Positions 36,702 to 46,225 of a stretch of 64,000 nucleotides of DNA are shown piece by piece. Source of the stretch: Saprospirales bacterium (lineage in GTDB: Bacteria > Bacteroidota > Bacteroidia > Chitinophagales > Saprospiraceae); assembly GCA_007695035.1 (NCBI GenBank), contig REEO01000056.1, forward strand, positions 62,001 to 126,000, written 5' to 3'. The translations under genes and the position numbers were made by a program. Under the pieces are notes generated by a model. It was given only the letters and a program-made list of their open reading frames with translations, was not told the DNA's origin and searched no databases. The stretch's first letter is position 1. Each line of letters begins with the position of its first letter.

Positions 36702-38018
36702 TTACCGCTGTATCATAAGTTTTTCAACTCCGAGCAATTCTCCTGTTTTGCGATTGGATATTCTGAATAAATACATCCCCCTGCTTTGATTGGCCAGGTC
36801 GATGGACTGCATTTCAGAAAGATCGGAACTATCCTTTATCAAGCGGCCCATGCTATCAAAAACCTGAAGTCGAAGATGTTGGTGTGAGGATCCACCGATA
36901 GCGAGATTTACCTCGTTGGAGCTAACCGGGTTAGGAAATAGCCTGAAGTTGGGGCTCGCGGTTCTTATTTCTTCGGTACTTGTCGGTTCTTCAATCAAAC
37001 CCCTGCGTGGACCTTCAATTACCGCGCGCATTATGGCTATTTGCCCAAGGGTAAAGCTGTTCATACAGCGTTCATCTGAGTAGTCCATGTAATTTTCAAT
37101 CATGTCCGGCAGGTCTTCGATCGGATCGATGCAGGTGTTTCTGGTGGTATCGCATGCCCATTCAGAAGAACTCGATTGATTGGGAGTATCTTCCACTCCA
37201 TCGTCTTCCAAACACCCATCTCCAAAAAGAGCATCTCCCCAAATATGGCGAAGGCCGAGATAGTGACCAACTTCATGGGTAGCAGTTCGACCGTATCCAC
37301 TGACAGGCTCACCAATTCCGGGATCAATCGTAAGCTCATTGTTTCTTCCAAAAATCCGGTAATCCACCACCACCCCATCGAAAGCTGGATTGGGTGCAGA
37401 AGATCCTTCTGGCCAGTGGTCCAAACCAGCCGGAGGATAGGCATAACCCAAAACCTGACCTAAGGGAATTCCAAATACAGTAAGTGGTTGCAACTTGCAA
37501 ACCCAAATATTGAGATACTGCTCAGTGTCCCAGCCTACACTACCCTGGATAGAATCTTTTACCTGATCGGGCAAACCCGTCAGAGTAGGGGTGAACTCTG
37601 CGTTGGTCTGTACACGCTCTATGGCAACCAACTCAAATTCAATTCCTGGGTCGCCAACTCTGTCGGCAAAAATGGTGCGAATATTGTCCGCATCAGCGTT
37701 CATGCGTCGAAAATCTTCATTAAGGGTTTCTATCTGGTTGAAAACAATAGAATCATGAAGATTCTCCTCTTCCTCTTTCCACACAATGTGTACAACAACC
37801 GGGATGGTATAGATTTCCTGGCCGCGATAGGGTTGAATTGCGTGCGATCTTGCCTCTTCAAAAGTTTTTTGTACCACATCGAGGTATCCGGGATAATTCC
37901 TCTCCATTTGCGACTTGAGAATTCCGTCACCACAGATCATCATCTGTGAGTCAGCCGAATTATACAAGCCAAAAGACATCATAAAAGTAAGGGCGGAAAT
38001 CAGTAAACTTTTTTTCAT
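36702..38018 (-). CDS. M43 (pappalysin-like) zinc metalloprotease with type A T9SS sorting domain
   Basis: 438 residues from the ATG at 38016-38018, which starts the signal MKKSLLISALTFMMSFGLYN; a start at 38108 would bury it. The zinc motif HEVGHYLGLRH (HExxHxxGxxH) and Met-turn ENYMDYSDERCMNSFT define the metzincin family M43. The C-terminal 80 residues (FRLFPNPVSSNEVNLAIGG ... GMYLFRI...LMIQR) form a Por/T9SS type A sorting domain. So this is a secreted, surface-attached protease. A substrate cannot be predicted. Confidence 0.92.
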   Translation of the reverse strand: MKKSLLISALTFMMSFGLYNSADSQMMICGDGILKSQMERNYPGYLDVVQKTFEEARSHAIQPYRGQEIYTIPVVVHIVWKEEEENLHDSIVFNQIETLNEDFRRMNADADNIRTIFADRVGDPGIEFELVAIERVQTNAEFTPTLTGLPDQVKDSIQGSVGWDTEQYLNIWVCKLQPLTVFGIPLGQVLGYAYPPAGLDHWPEGSSAPNPAFDGVVVDYRIFGRNNELTIDPGIGEPVSGYGRTATHEVGHYLGLRHIWGDALFGDGCLEDDGVEDTPNQSSSSEWACDTTRNTCIDPIEDLPDMIENYMDYSDERCMNSFTLGQIAIMRAVIEGPRRGLIEEPTSTEEIRTASPNFRLFPNPVSSNEVNLAIGGSSHQHLRLQVFDSMGRLIKDSSDLSEMQSIDLANQSRGMYLFRISNRKTGELLGVEKLMIQR

Positions 38019-38312
38019 GAATCCTATTTTTTGATAGTTGATAAGATATAGTCGCTGCAAATTAATGATTTTAATGCTTATTGTAAGCCGAATCAGTGGA
38101 TATTCCATAAAATCTACTTTTTTTTAGACAAAGTCTCCTATTGCCTCGACATAATATGGGGCTGGTCTTATTGCTTTGTCTAACTTTGGTTCACGGTACA
38201 TTTTTTCCTTAAAGGATTAAGTTATCTCTATTTGAAAGTTGATGTTAGCATTGTAGAATAGCCGGTCATGGTATTGAAATTGAGCGAGAGGCTGAAACAC
38301 TAAATTTTTTCA

Positions 38313-39434
38313 ATGACAAGGACTTGTTTATTATTGGTGATGTTGGTATTTTTTCTGACGGAGAGTTGGGAGCTGAAAGGCCAATCATCAGACCCTGTAT
38401 TTACAGATAAGCAAGAATGGGCTTTGGGTTTGCGAGCAGGTACAGGATTACTAATCGCCCACAAGGAAGAACTCAAATACCTCAATACCGGCATGTACCA
38501 CTCCCTGGAACTCAATTATGAAAAGAGGGTTGACGGCAGTCATCGGTGGCACAATATCTACAATTATCCATCCTATGGGTTTTCTGCTATTTTTTCATAC
38601 CACGGGGACAGAGAAAAAGTGGGTAACTCATTATCGCTATCCACTTTTTTAAGCCTCCCATTGGTGAGAGCTTCAAAGGATCACAATATCAATTTGAAAT
38701 TGGCAGGAGGTGGTGTTTATGTGCAAAACCCCTTTGACCCTTTAGAAAATCACCGAAACCTTGCCATTAGCACGCATTTGAATATTTTTGTTCAGTTGAT
38801 GATTGAATATGGTTATCGACTCAATGAAGATTGGGACGCCTCACTGGGTGTACAGTTTAATCACTTCTCGAATGGATCCTACCTCAAACCCAATACGGGT
38901 ATTAATTACGCCATGGTTTCAGCTGGCTTAAGCCGGGTGTTCAACAGAGATCAAAGAGCGTCGGAAATCAGAGACAGATACATACCCAAGACAGAATGGA
39001 ATGTCATGGCTAGTGGCTCGCTCAGGTCCCCACACATCAATTCCAGTTCCCAATTTGCGGTAGGCACGCTCAACTTCCATTTCAACCGCCGGTTCAGCCG
39101 AAAGTTTTTTGCAACGGTAGGCACCGACCTGGTGTACAATGCTGCCAACAGGAGAGATCTGGAGATCAGATACTCAAAAAGTCCCTCGCGGACGGATGAT
39201 TTCCAACTGGGTGTTTTTGGCGGTGTGGGGATGCGTTTTGGAAAGTCCAGTATTGTGTTGACAAAGGGTTACACTGCTGTGAGTTATTCTGGTCCCACTG
39301 CAGGGATTTATCACCGCTTTGCCTTTAGGCGACAATTTAGACCAGATTTTTTCTACCACATAGGGATTTTTTCAAACTACTTCAAGGCCAACTTCCTGGA
39401 TGTTGGTTTGGGATACACAATTAACGCAAAATGA
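38313..39434 (+). CDS. PagL-like acyloxyacyl hydrolase / lipid A deacylase, outer membrane
   Basis: 373 residues. Signal MTRTCLLLVMLVFFLTESWE, then an outer-membrane beta-barrel with alternating aromatic strands and a closing GLGYTINAK. The stretch QFNHFSNGSYLKPNTGIN carries the His-x-Ser-Asn catalytic signature of PagL-type lipid A 3-O-deacylases. A second half (FGGVGMRFGKSSIVLTKGYT, HRFAFRRQFRPDFF) extends it past the usual 150-200 residues of PagL. It overlaps the next gene by 4 bp (ATGA). TAACTTTG at 38181-38188 may be its -7 element. Confidence 0.8.
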   Translation: MTRTCLLLVMLVFFLTESWELKGQSSDPVFTDKQEWALGLRAGTGLLIAHKEELKYLNTGMYHSLELNYEKRVDGSHRWHNIYNYPSYGFSAIFSYHGDREKVGNSLSLSTFLSLPLVRASKDHNINLKLAGGGVYVQNPFDPLENHRNLAISTHLNIFVQLMIEYGYRLNEDWDASLGVQFNHFSNGSYLKPNTGINYAMVSAGLSRVFNRDQRASEIRDRYIPKTEWNVMASGSLRSPHINSSSQFAVGTLNFHFNRRFSRKFFATVGTDLVYNAANRRDLEIRYSKSPSRTDDFQLGVFGGVGMRFGKSSIVLTKGYTAVSYSGPTAGIYHRFAFRRQFRPDFFYHIGIFSNYFKANFLDVGLGYTINAK

Positions 39435-40180
39435 GATTCTGGATAAATGCAAAGATTTTGGGGACTCTATTGATGACTGCCCTGGTTTTTTTCTCCTGCA
39501 ATGCAGACAAGTGTTTTAATTCCACTGGTCCTATCGATGAGATGGAGATTGAAATTGGACCCATCGATAAAATAACTGTTTCGGATTATATTGACTTGCG
39601 AGTGGTGCAGTCCGATGAAGAAAAGGCCATTTTGCGCGCGGGTGCCAATGTAATTGAGCATATTTCAGTGGATTATCAAAGTGAGGGAGCGGGTCATATC
39701 ACCATAAGCGATTTGAATAAATGCCGGTGGTTGCGCAACATGGAAAAAAGGCCAGAGGTGGAAATCCACACACCTCATCTCAGCAAAATCAATTTTTTTA
39801 GCCACGGAGATCTTGTAGCTGAAGATTGGAATCTATCACATTTGGAAGTGGAGAGTCTCAGATCGGGCAGAGATTTTTACATCGGGGGTGAAATTGACAC
39901 TTTGAGATTTTTACTGGAAAAAGGCTCGCCGGACCTTTATTTGACTGGAAATAGTGACTTTGTCTTCATCTATCACTTTGGTTCCGGTTTTGTCTATGCC
40001 GAAGAACTCATCGCAAACAGAATCCACTTACACCACAATAGCACCGGAGATTTTCACATATTTCCCATTGAGGAGTTATTCGCTGAAATACATGGCAGGG
40101 GCAACGTATATTACTACAATGAACCGAATGAAATGGGTGGACCAATCATAGGAAGCGGTCGTATTTTGCCAGGTAATTAA
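39431..40180 (+). CDS. DUF2807 (head GIN-domain) lipoprotein
   Basis: 249 residues. Signal MRFWINAKILGTLLMTALVF and FFSC lipobox. Mature region is a beta-helix-like series of strands typical of DUF2807: SDYIDLRVVQSDEEKAILRA, SVDYQSEGAGHITISDLNKC, PEVEIHTPHLSKINFFSHGD. Function unknown in this family. Translationally coupled to the PagL-like gene (ATGA overlap), so the two may act together at the outer membrane, perhaps in lipid A or envelope remodelling; that is inference. Confidence 0.82.
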   Translation: MRFWINAKILGTLLMTALVFFSCNADKCFNSTGPIDEMEIEIGPIDKITVSDYIDLRVVQSDEEKAILRAGANVIEHISVDYQSEGAGHITISDLNKCRWLRNMEKRPEVEIHTPHLSKINFFSHGDLVAEDWNLSHLEVESLRSGRDFYIGGEIDTLRFLLEKGSPDLYLTGNSDFVFIYHFGSGFVYAEELIANRIHLHHNSTGDFHIFPIEELFAEIHGRGNVYYYNEPNEMGGPIIGSGRILPGN

Positions 40181-40216
40181 AGATGGGTGGTAAGTCAATC
40201 AACTAGCTCGAATGCG

Positions 40217-42658
40217 TCAAAAAACAGCATCCTGACCACCATTCATGTCAGGCTCCCTTCTTTCCGACCTGTCCTGGTATCCCCTGAAACGCCAGGTAAA
40301 TGATAGATTCAATACCCGGCTCTCCCTCTCAAAATAACGACGCTGGTCGAAATTAGCACTTTGTGTATTGAGCGTGAAATTTTGTGTTTGAAAAACATCC
40401 GATAAACTCAGACTTACAGTGGCATTGCGATTGAGGACCTCTCTCCTCATTCCAATGTTGACTGAAAACCTGGAGTCAATGGACCCCTGTGGAAGTACAA
40501 TGGGTCCGCGGTAGTTGGCGATCAACTGGAAAGAAAACCAGTCCCGCACTCTGGTGTTTCCCATCAAGTTAAGGGTCCAGGAGAATCTCGAATTGGAGTA
40601 ACTACCCTCACTATCCTCCCCGGTTATCCTGCTGTAAAATGCACTACTTGTCAGCGAAATATCGGTATTTGAATCGAGGAATAACTGCTTGACGACCTCC
40701 ATACCCGAGTTCCTGCGGGTATCTGCATTGGTCCAGGTTACCACCGACGATCTCTCTTGAAAAAGCTCGTAAACCCGGGTAAAAGTATTTTCTGCATGGC
40801 GGTGAAAAACTGAAGCGGTCAGGAAAAAATCATCCCACATTTTATCAAAGGAAAGTTCGTAATTATCGGTGTACTGCGGTTGCAAATAGGGGTTTCCCAA
40901 TCTCAGATTGAGCAAGTCCTGCGCATTGAGAAATGGCATCAACCTCCACATATTTGGTCTGCTAATTCTACGGCTGTAACTTGCCTGTAAAATGGTGTTT
41001 TCGGCCAGCTCATAAGTGAGAAAAAAGGAGGGAAACAAATCGAAGTAATTGTTAACATGTACAGAATCAATCCGTGGTTGAAAAGACTCTGTGGTGGTGT
41101 ATTCTGCCCTAAGTCCTGCCTGATAACCCCAGGGTCCGGTATTACCACTCAGGATGAGATACCCTGCGTGAACGTCCTCATCAAAGTAAAACTGATTGGT
41201 GAGAAGGTCGTTACGCTTAAATTCTTCATTGTCAAAATCGAAATCCTCGAAAATTTGCTCTCTGAACTCGCTGGATAAAGTAGATTTCCAACCTGCCTCA
41301 AAATTAAAGTCCCACAAGGGCATGGAAAAGTCTGCTTGTAAAAGTGTCAAATCTCTTTCGACGGGACGCTCATAGGTCTGCAGTTCACGCTTGGAGGGGA
41401 CCGGTAAGTCGCTTTCATCCCTGAATTCCTGGTCAAAATACTCTATGCGGTCCTGATCGGAATAGGAATGCGTGGCCATCAAACTAAGTTCGTAACCCTC
41501 TCTTCCTAAGTTGGTTTGAAAAGCCAGACCGCCTTCCAAACTGATTCTGGACTGATCTTCTTCTAAAAAGCGGATGTAGGCACTGTCCTGTTACTCAGAT
41601 GCGTCCAAACTCCTAATCTGGTAAAGTCGCTCTCTATCTCTTGATCGATGGTTTATGGAGGAAAAGAAGGTTAGACTGGTGTTCTCATTGAATTGATACT
41701 CAATGGCGGGTCTAACAAGATGTGTGCGGTCCCAATTTTCCGTGTCGTATTCCTGGTCTAGTATGGGAGATACATCCCCTCTGAAACTTTCTCGCCAACT
41801 TTCACTATACTCCCATCGCTCGCGGTACTGAAAATTGTAACCAAGGCTAAAGTTCCAACCATTGCTCCTGTAGTTGAGATTGAGACCAGTATTGAGTTTA
41901 TTTCCCGTTCCTGCGCCTACATTTATTTGTCCGTTCAGTCCGTAGAGTTCTGATTCATTGAGAATAATGTTGATGATTCCCCCCACACCCTCGGCGTCAA
42001 ATCTGGCTGCAGGATTGGTAATAACTTCCACGCTTTTAATTGCATTAGCCGGGTATTGCTCCAGTATAGATTCCGTGTCGTCCGAAGTTAAATTGGTGGG
42101 TCTTCCATTGATATAAATGAGGAGGTTTGAACTGCCTCTAAGGTTTATTTGGCCCTCTTCATCCACTTGAATGGAAGGAAGGGTTTGCAACAATTGAATG
42201 GCCGTACCTCCGTCGGCTGCAATGGTGTTTTCCACATCGTAAGTTCGTTTGTCTATTTCAGACCGAAACATCAAAGCCGCTGCTTCAACCGATATTTCAG
42301 CAAGGTTTTCAGCCGCTTCTACAAGTTCAATTTCCCCTAAATCCACCCCTTCCGGTGCAGCAGTGACAGTTAAATAAAGTGTTTGATAACCCAGATAAGA
42401 TATCCTTAGCAAATAGTCTTCATTGGCAGAAATAGAGAGATCAAATTTTCCCTCCAAATCTGTGGTAACACCTGTTATTAAGCTGCTGTCCGTTTTTAGA
42501 AGTACGGCAACGCTGCTAAAATCGACCGGTTCACCGGAATTTACATCGATTACCTGTCCGGTAATCTCACTTGCACTTTGGGAAAAAAGAGCCTGACCTA
42601 TTCCGAGGATGGAAATCAGAAATAGTAATCGAGGAAACTGAAGTAATCGTCCAATCAT
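40217..42658 (-). pseudogene. TonB-dependent receptor (outer membrane beta-barrel family) with one in-frame stop
   Basis: One continuous reading frame of 814 codons apart from a single TAA at 41591-41593 (codon 356). N-terminal part (42658-41594): signal peptide, carboxypeptidase-regulatory-like domain (ITGQVIDVNSGEPVDFSSVA), then plug (RGSSNLLIYINGRPTNLTSD, SVEVITNPAARFDAEGVGGI). After the stop the same frame continues without shift (QDSAYIRFLEEDQSRISLEG) into the barrel, ending RGYQDRSERREPDMNGG. Both halves keep normal codon and protein character. The break may be a recent nonsense mutation, a sequencing error or phase variation. Ligand unknown. Confidence 0.85.
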
Positions 42659-42948
42659 TTTTACTTATTCAATACAATATTCTAAAGTCCTTTAACCACA
42701 GAAACAAGTATTTTATTAAAGAATTGAGTACCCTTTTGTTTATGTATAAAGGTCATTTGTGCCATATTGATGGAGGTTTAACACAATTTAACACTGAGGT
42801 TCGCCTTTTCCACAGGTCTCCAGTAAGTTTACACAGTCCACTTTCAGTGGATTTTTATAATTTAGCATTTTTTCATGCGACGATGCATAATTAATGGAAG
42901 ATTCGGCGCTGAACTGCATGGATTGAAACAAGTAAACGGACCAGATTT
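42659..42948. other. Divergent intergenic region
   Basis: 290 bp between the receptor and the AbgT gene. A hairpin TCCACT (42837-42842) / AGTGGA (42846-42851) followed by five Ts precedes the AbgT gene by about 100 bp and could be an attenuator. A lone TTTTCCACA at 42806-42814 is probably chance. Confidence 0.35.
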
Positions 42949-44718
42949 ATGGAAGAGAAGGAAAAGGAACAGCAACCGGTTGTAGGTGAACCAAAGAAAA
43001 CCACCTTATTTACGCGGTTTCTGGATTTTGTAGAGTGGTTGGGTAATTTACTGCCACATCCGGTGACTTTATTTGCGCTTTTTGCCCTTGGTGTCATCCT
43101 GATAAGTGGATTGGCAGAGTGGTTGGACTGGAACGCTGAAGACCCCAGACCTGAGGGTGCTCCTGGCAGGGCAGAAGACGGAATAATTGAAGCTGTGAGT
43201 CTTCTAAACGCAGAGGGTTTTCGGATGATAGTGGAAAACCTAGTCCCCAATTTTACCGGATTTGCTCCACTTGGGGTAGTTTTGGTAGCATTGCTTGGAG
43301 TAGGGGTTTCGGAACGGTCCGGTCTGATTTCAGCCTGCATAAGGGGATTGGTGTTGAAAGCAGCTTCATTTAAGCCTAGTATTAAGGAGTATGAGTTTAG
43401 CTTTTACCCGTTTGAGGAAAAAAATACATTGTTGGTTTTTGTGAATTACATTCTGCTTCCATTGCGGTACGGATGGTATTTGATTAGAAAGACGTTTAAC
43501 CGGGTTTCTAGATTTGTAATGACTCCCAAAAACCTGGTGACCATTGCCATTTGCTTCGCAGCCGTGGTTTCCAACACGGCCTCAGAAATGGGTTATGTCG
43601 TATTGGTTCCCCTTGCAGCTGTAATTTTCTACTCCATGGGAAGACATCCGCTCGCTGGTTTGGCTTGTGGATTTGCTTGTGTATCAGGGGGTTACAGTGC
43701 CAATATTTTGATCGGGACCATCGATCCGCTTTTGGCCGGTCTCACCCAGGAAGCTGCCAACATTATAGACCCAGATTACGAAGTGCACGCAGCGGTCAAC
43801 TACTACTTTATGTTGATTAGTACTTTCATGATAACCCTTGTGGGAACTTTTGTAACGCTTTATATTGTAGAGCCAAAGTTGGGAAAATACGACCCATCGA
43901 TTGCCATGGAAGACCTCTCAGACCAATCGATCATGAACCCATTGACCAAAAAGGAAATAAGAGCACTTATAATTACCGGTATTACATTGGTAATCATGCT
44001 GGGGCTTTTGGCACTCACCATACTGCCTGAAAATGGAGTGCTGCGAAATCCGGAGACGGGCGAAACTTTGAATTCACCTTTTTTCAGGGGGATAGTGACC
44101 TTTATTTTCATCTTCTTTCTGATTCCCGGTTTTGTGTATGGTCGTTTTGCGGGAACCATGAAGAATGACCGGGATATCATTGATGGCATGGCCAATGCAA
44201 TGTCCACACTGGGTCTTTACATTGTGATCGTTTTCTTTGCTGCACAGTTTGTAGCATTTTTTGGATGGAGTAACCTCGGGCAAATTTTCGCTGTGAAAGG
44301 TGCAGAGTTCTTAACGGATATTGGACTTACAGGACCGGAGGTATTTATAGGTTTTATCCTTATTTCCGGTTCGGTTAATTTGATGTTGGGTTCAGCATCT
44401 GCGCAGTGGGCTGTTACGGCTCCTATTTTTGTGCCAATGCTTATGCTGATTGGATACAGCCCGGAAGTAATTCAGGCGGCATATCGGATAGGGGATTCGG
44501 TGACAAACATCATCACCCCCATGATGAGTTATTTCGGGCTGATTCTAGCCTTTGCCAATAAGTACGACAAAGACCTGGGAATTGGTACCATTATCAGTAT
44601 GATGCTACCTTATTCCATATTCTTTTTCGTGGGCTGGATGATTTTGTTCTTCGTCTGGGTATTTGGTTTGGGAATGCCCGTTGGACCGGATGCACCAACT
44701 TATTACATCATTGATTGA
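42949..44718 (+). CDS. AbgT family transporter with an extra internal segment
   Basis: 589 residues; AbgT/YdaH proteins are usually near 510. Conserved signatures: LLPHPVTLFALFALGVI, FAPLGVVLVALLGVGVSERS, NTASEMGYVVLVPLAAVIF, GRHPLAGLACGFACVSGGYS, IGTIDPLLAG, and the second half AQWAVTAPIFVPMLMLIGYS. AbgT proteins export p-aminobenzoyl-glutamate or sulfonamides using the proton gradient. Between 'RSGLISACIRGLVLK' and 'MTPKNLVTIAICF' there are about 55 residues (138-193) that standard family members lack, containing an amphipathic aromatic helix (LLVFVNYILLPLRYGWYLIR). Confidence 0.9.
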   Translation: MEEKEKEQQPVVGEPKKTTLFTRFLDFVEWLGNLLPHPVTLFALFALGVILISGLAEWLDWNAEDPRPEGAPGRAEDGIIEAVSLLNAEGFRMIVENLVPNFTGFAPLGVVLVALLGVGVSERSGLISACIRGLVLKAASFKPSIKEYEFSFYPFEEKNTLLVFVNYILLPLRYGWYLIRKTFNRVSRFVMTPKNLVTIAICFAAVVSNTASEMGYVVLVPLAAVIFYSMGRHPLAGLACGFACVSGGYSANILIGTIDPLLAGLTQEAANIIDPDYEVHAAVNYYFMLISTFMITLVGTFVTLYIVEPKLGKYDPSIAMEDLSDQSIMNPLTKKEIRALIITGITLVIMLGLLALTILPENGVLRNPETGETLNSPFFRGIVTFIFIFFLIPGFVYGRFAGTMKNDRDIIDGMANAMSTLGLYIVIVFFAAQFVAFFGWSNLGQIFAVKGAEFLTDIGLTGPEVFIGFILISGSVNLMLGSASAQWAVTAPIFVPMLMLIGYSPEVIQAAYRIGDSVTNIITPMMSYFGLILAFANKYDKDLGIGTIISMMLPYSIFFFVGWMILFFVWVFGLGMPVGPDAPTYYIID

Positions 44719-44732
44719 TCAAGCCAGGACTT

Positions 44733-45053
44733 ATGCACTTCTACGATAAGGTGTATGCTGTGGTAGAAAGAATTCCACCGGGCAGGGTAACGACCTATGG
44801 ACTGATAGCTGACTTTCTGGCTTTAGGTTCAGCCAGGATGGTGGGATGGGCATTGAATCAGAGTCACAAATCAGGGCTCGATATTCCCGCGCATCGGGTA
44901 GTTAATCGTAAGGGAGAACTCAGTGGCAGAGCACATTTTCCGGGAGAAGGAGTTATGCAACAGCGACTGGAAGCTGAAAATATTGAAATTACTGACCACA
45001 GGGTAAAAGATTTTAATAATCTGCTTTGGAATCCCTCGGAACACCTGCTTTGA
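44733..45053 (+). CDS. Alkyltransferase-like (ATL) DNA-binding protein
   Basis: 106 residues from the ATG at 44733 (a TTG overlapping the AbgT stop would add six). The O6-alkylguanine-DNA alkyltransferase winged-helix fold is visible: IPPGRVTTYGLIADFLALG, ARMVGWALNQ with Arg finger, and the active-site stretch DIPAHRVVN. The catalytic Cys of the PCHR motif is replaced by Ala (PAHR). Such ATL proteins bind alkylated bases but do not repair them; they hand them to nucleotide excision repair. The loss of Cys is direct from the sequence; the pathway is from the known family. Immediately downstream of AbgT. Confidence 0.88.
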   Translation: MHFYDKVYAVVERIPPGRVTTYGLIADFLALGSARMVGWALNQSHKSGLDIPAHRVVNRKGELSGRAHFPGEGVMQQRLEAENIEITDHRVKDFNNLLWNPSEHLL

Positions 45054-45130
45054 TTATTACAAAAGACCTTGTATCAATTTAGCCATTTGTAAATGAGATA
45101 ATTACGCCAAGAACATTTTTGAAAGAAAGT

Positions 45131-45358
45131 ATGTTAATAAAGCAAAATTACACTATGGGCCTGACTGGAAAAGTAATGTTGGTTTCTTCCTTACTCTTCT
45201 TCCTGATGTTCTTACCTGGAATGTTCAGTTTTCATACAGTGATTCTGCTGTCAATGTTGCTCATTCCGGTTGGGTTGATCTGGATGGTGTGGATGGTATT
45301 GACAGATAAACGGGATGTAAATGCAGATAGTGGCGATAACATCCCTATTCCGAGGTAA
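45131..45358 (+). CDS. Small membrane protein
   Basis: 75 residues from the ATG at 45131 (an upstream TTG at 45119 is possible). Two hydrophobic helices: GKVMLVSSLLFFLMFLPGMF and HTVILLSMLLIPVGLIWMVW, then a hydrophilic tail (DKRDVNADSGDNIPIPR). Codon character matches the neighbours. No family recognised. It ends 3 bp before the convergent minus-strand gene. Confidence 0.5.
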   Translation: MLIKQNYTMGLTGKVMLVSSLLFFLMFLPGMFSFHTVILLSMLLIPVGLIWMVWMVLTDKRDVNADSGDNIPIPR

Positions 45359-45361
45359 TGA

Positions 45362-46096
45362 TTAAAATCCCTCTGCATCTCTGTCACCTCTGGATCTTAC
45401 TTGCCTTTGAATAAGGTCCCTGATTGGTACCAATTCTTCATGAAGTTCTCTTCCCAGAAAATAATATAGATGTATGTTGTCTCTCAGCAATCTGTTTAAC
45501 TGATCGATGGCGGCACTTTCATTTCCTGCTGAAATAAGCGCTAGAATGTAATACCACTCTGCATCCTCTCTATAAATATTTGATCTGTCCCACATCATAG
45601 GCCGCAACAATGCCATTGCCTGGCTGTGGTCTCCATTTTTTAAATGAGTTCTTACCTGTTGCAATTCCTTTACCACATGTTCATACTGCCTGCGTATATC
45701 TTCGGAAGTTTCGGTTCTGGACTCAAAAGTCAGGGGAATTGATCGCTCCAACCAATATTTGATATCAATTTCGGCTTGTCTGGCAGGAGGTGATGCTGCC
45801 TTTTCAGCATCAGCTGAATCATCGGTTTTTTGGGATTCAGCTTCAGACTGATTCCGAATAGAATTTTTCTCTTGTTTTTGCCCGATTTGTCTTTTTTCAT
45901 CCAGGGTTCTGTCAGCGGAATCATTTACTTCTTCTAACTCCCCGGTTATATACTCTTCATAATTATCTGTTTCGGTCTTTTCAACGGAAGTCATTATGTG
46001 TCGGTCCTTTTGGAGGAGGAAATAAATATTGGCAACTCCCACCAGGATGAGGATGGACACTAGAAAAATAAGTATATTTATAGATTGCTTATTCAT
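45362..46096 (-). CDS. Membrane-anchored hypothetical protein
   Basis: 244 residues. One N-terminal helix (INILIFLVSILILVGVANIY) anchors it; then a long charged, low-complexity linker (about 35-105, Glu/Asp/Lys/Gln-rich) and a C-terminal TPR-like helical domain (EHVVKELQQVRTHLKNGDHS ... EDAEWYYILALISAGNESAA). The last part recalls tetratricopeptide packing near residues 180-215. No catalytic residues recognised. Probably a scaffold facing the periplasm or cytoplasm; topology cannot be settled. Confidence 0.62.
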   Translation of the reverse strand: MNKQSINILIFLVSILILVGVANIYFLLQKDRHIMTSVEKTETDNYEEYITGELEEVNDSADRTLDEKRQIGQKQEKNSIRNQSEAESQKTDDSADAEKAASPPARQAEIDIKYWLERSIPLTFESRTETSEDIRRQYEHVVKELQQVRTHLKNGDHSQAMALLRPMMWDRSNIYREDAEWYYILALISAGNESAAIDQLNRLLRDNIHLYYFLGRELHEELVPIRDLIQRQVRSRGDRDAEGF

Positions 46097-46225
46097 GGAT
46101 TAATTTTTCTTAGCAGTCAGCTTAACGTACTAATGATTTAGCACTCAGCTATTAAGAACGAATATTGGATTAAAATAATTGCAGTGGAGTAAAACCGGCT
46201 GGGATTGAATGATGGGCTGAAAAGG

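Noticed and set aside
40217-41539. Reading the two receptor pieces as two separate genes
   Set aside because: Both are in one frame with only one TAA between them, and the second piece would lack a signal peptide and plug.
42806-42814. Isolated TTTTCCACA near the AbgT gene
   Set aside because: Single DnaA-box match without neighbours; taken as background for judging the cluster at 48.2-48.7 kb.
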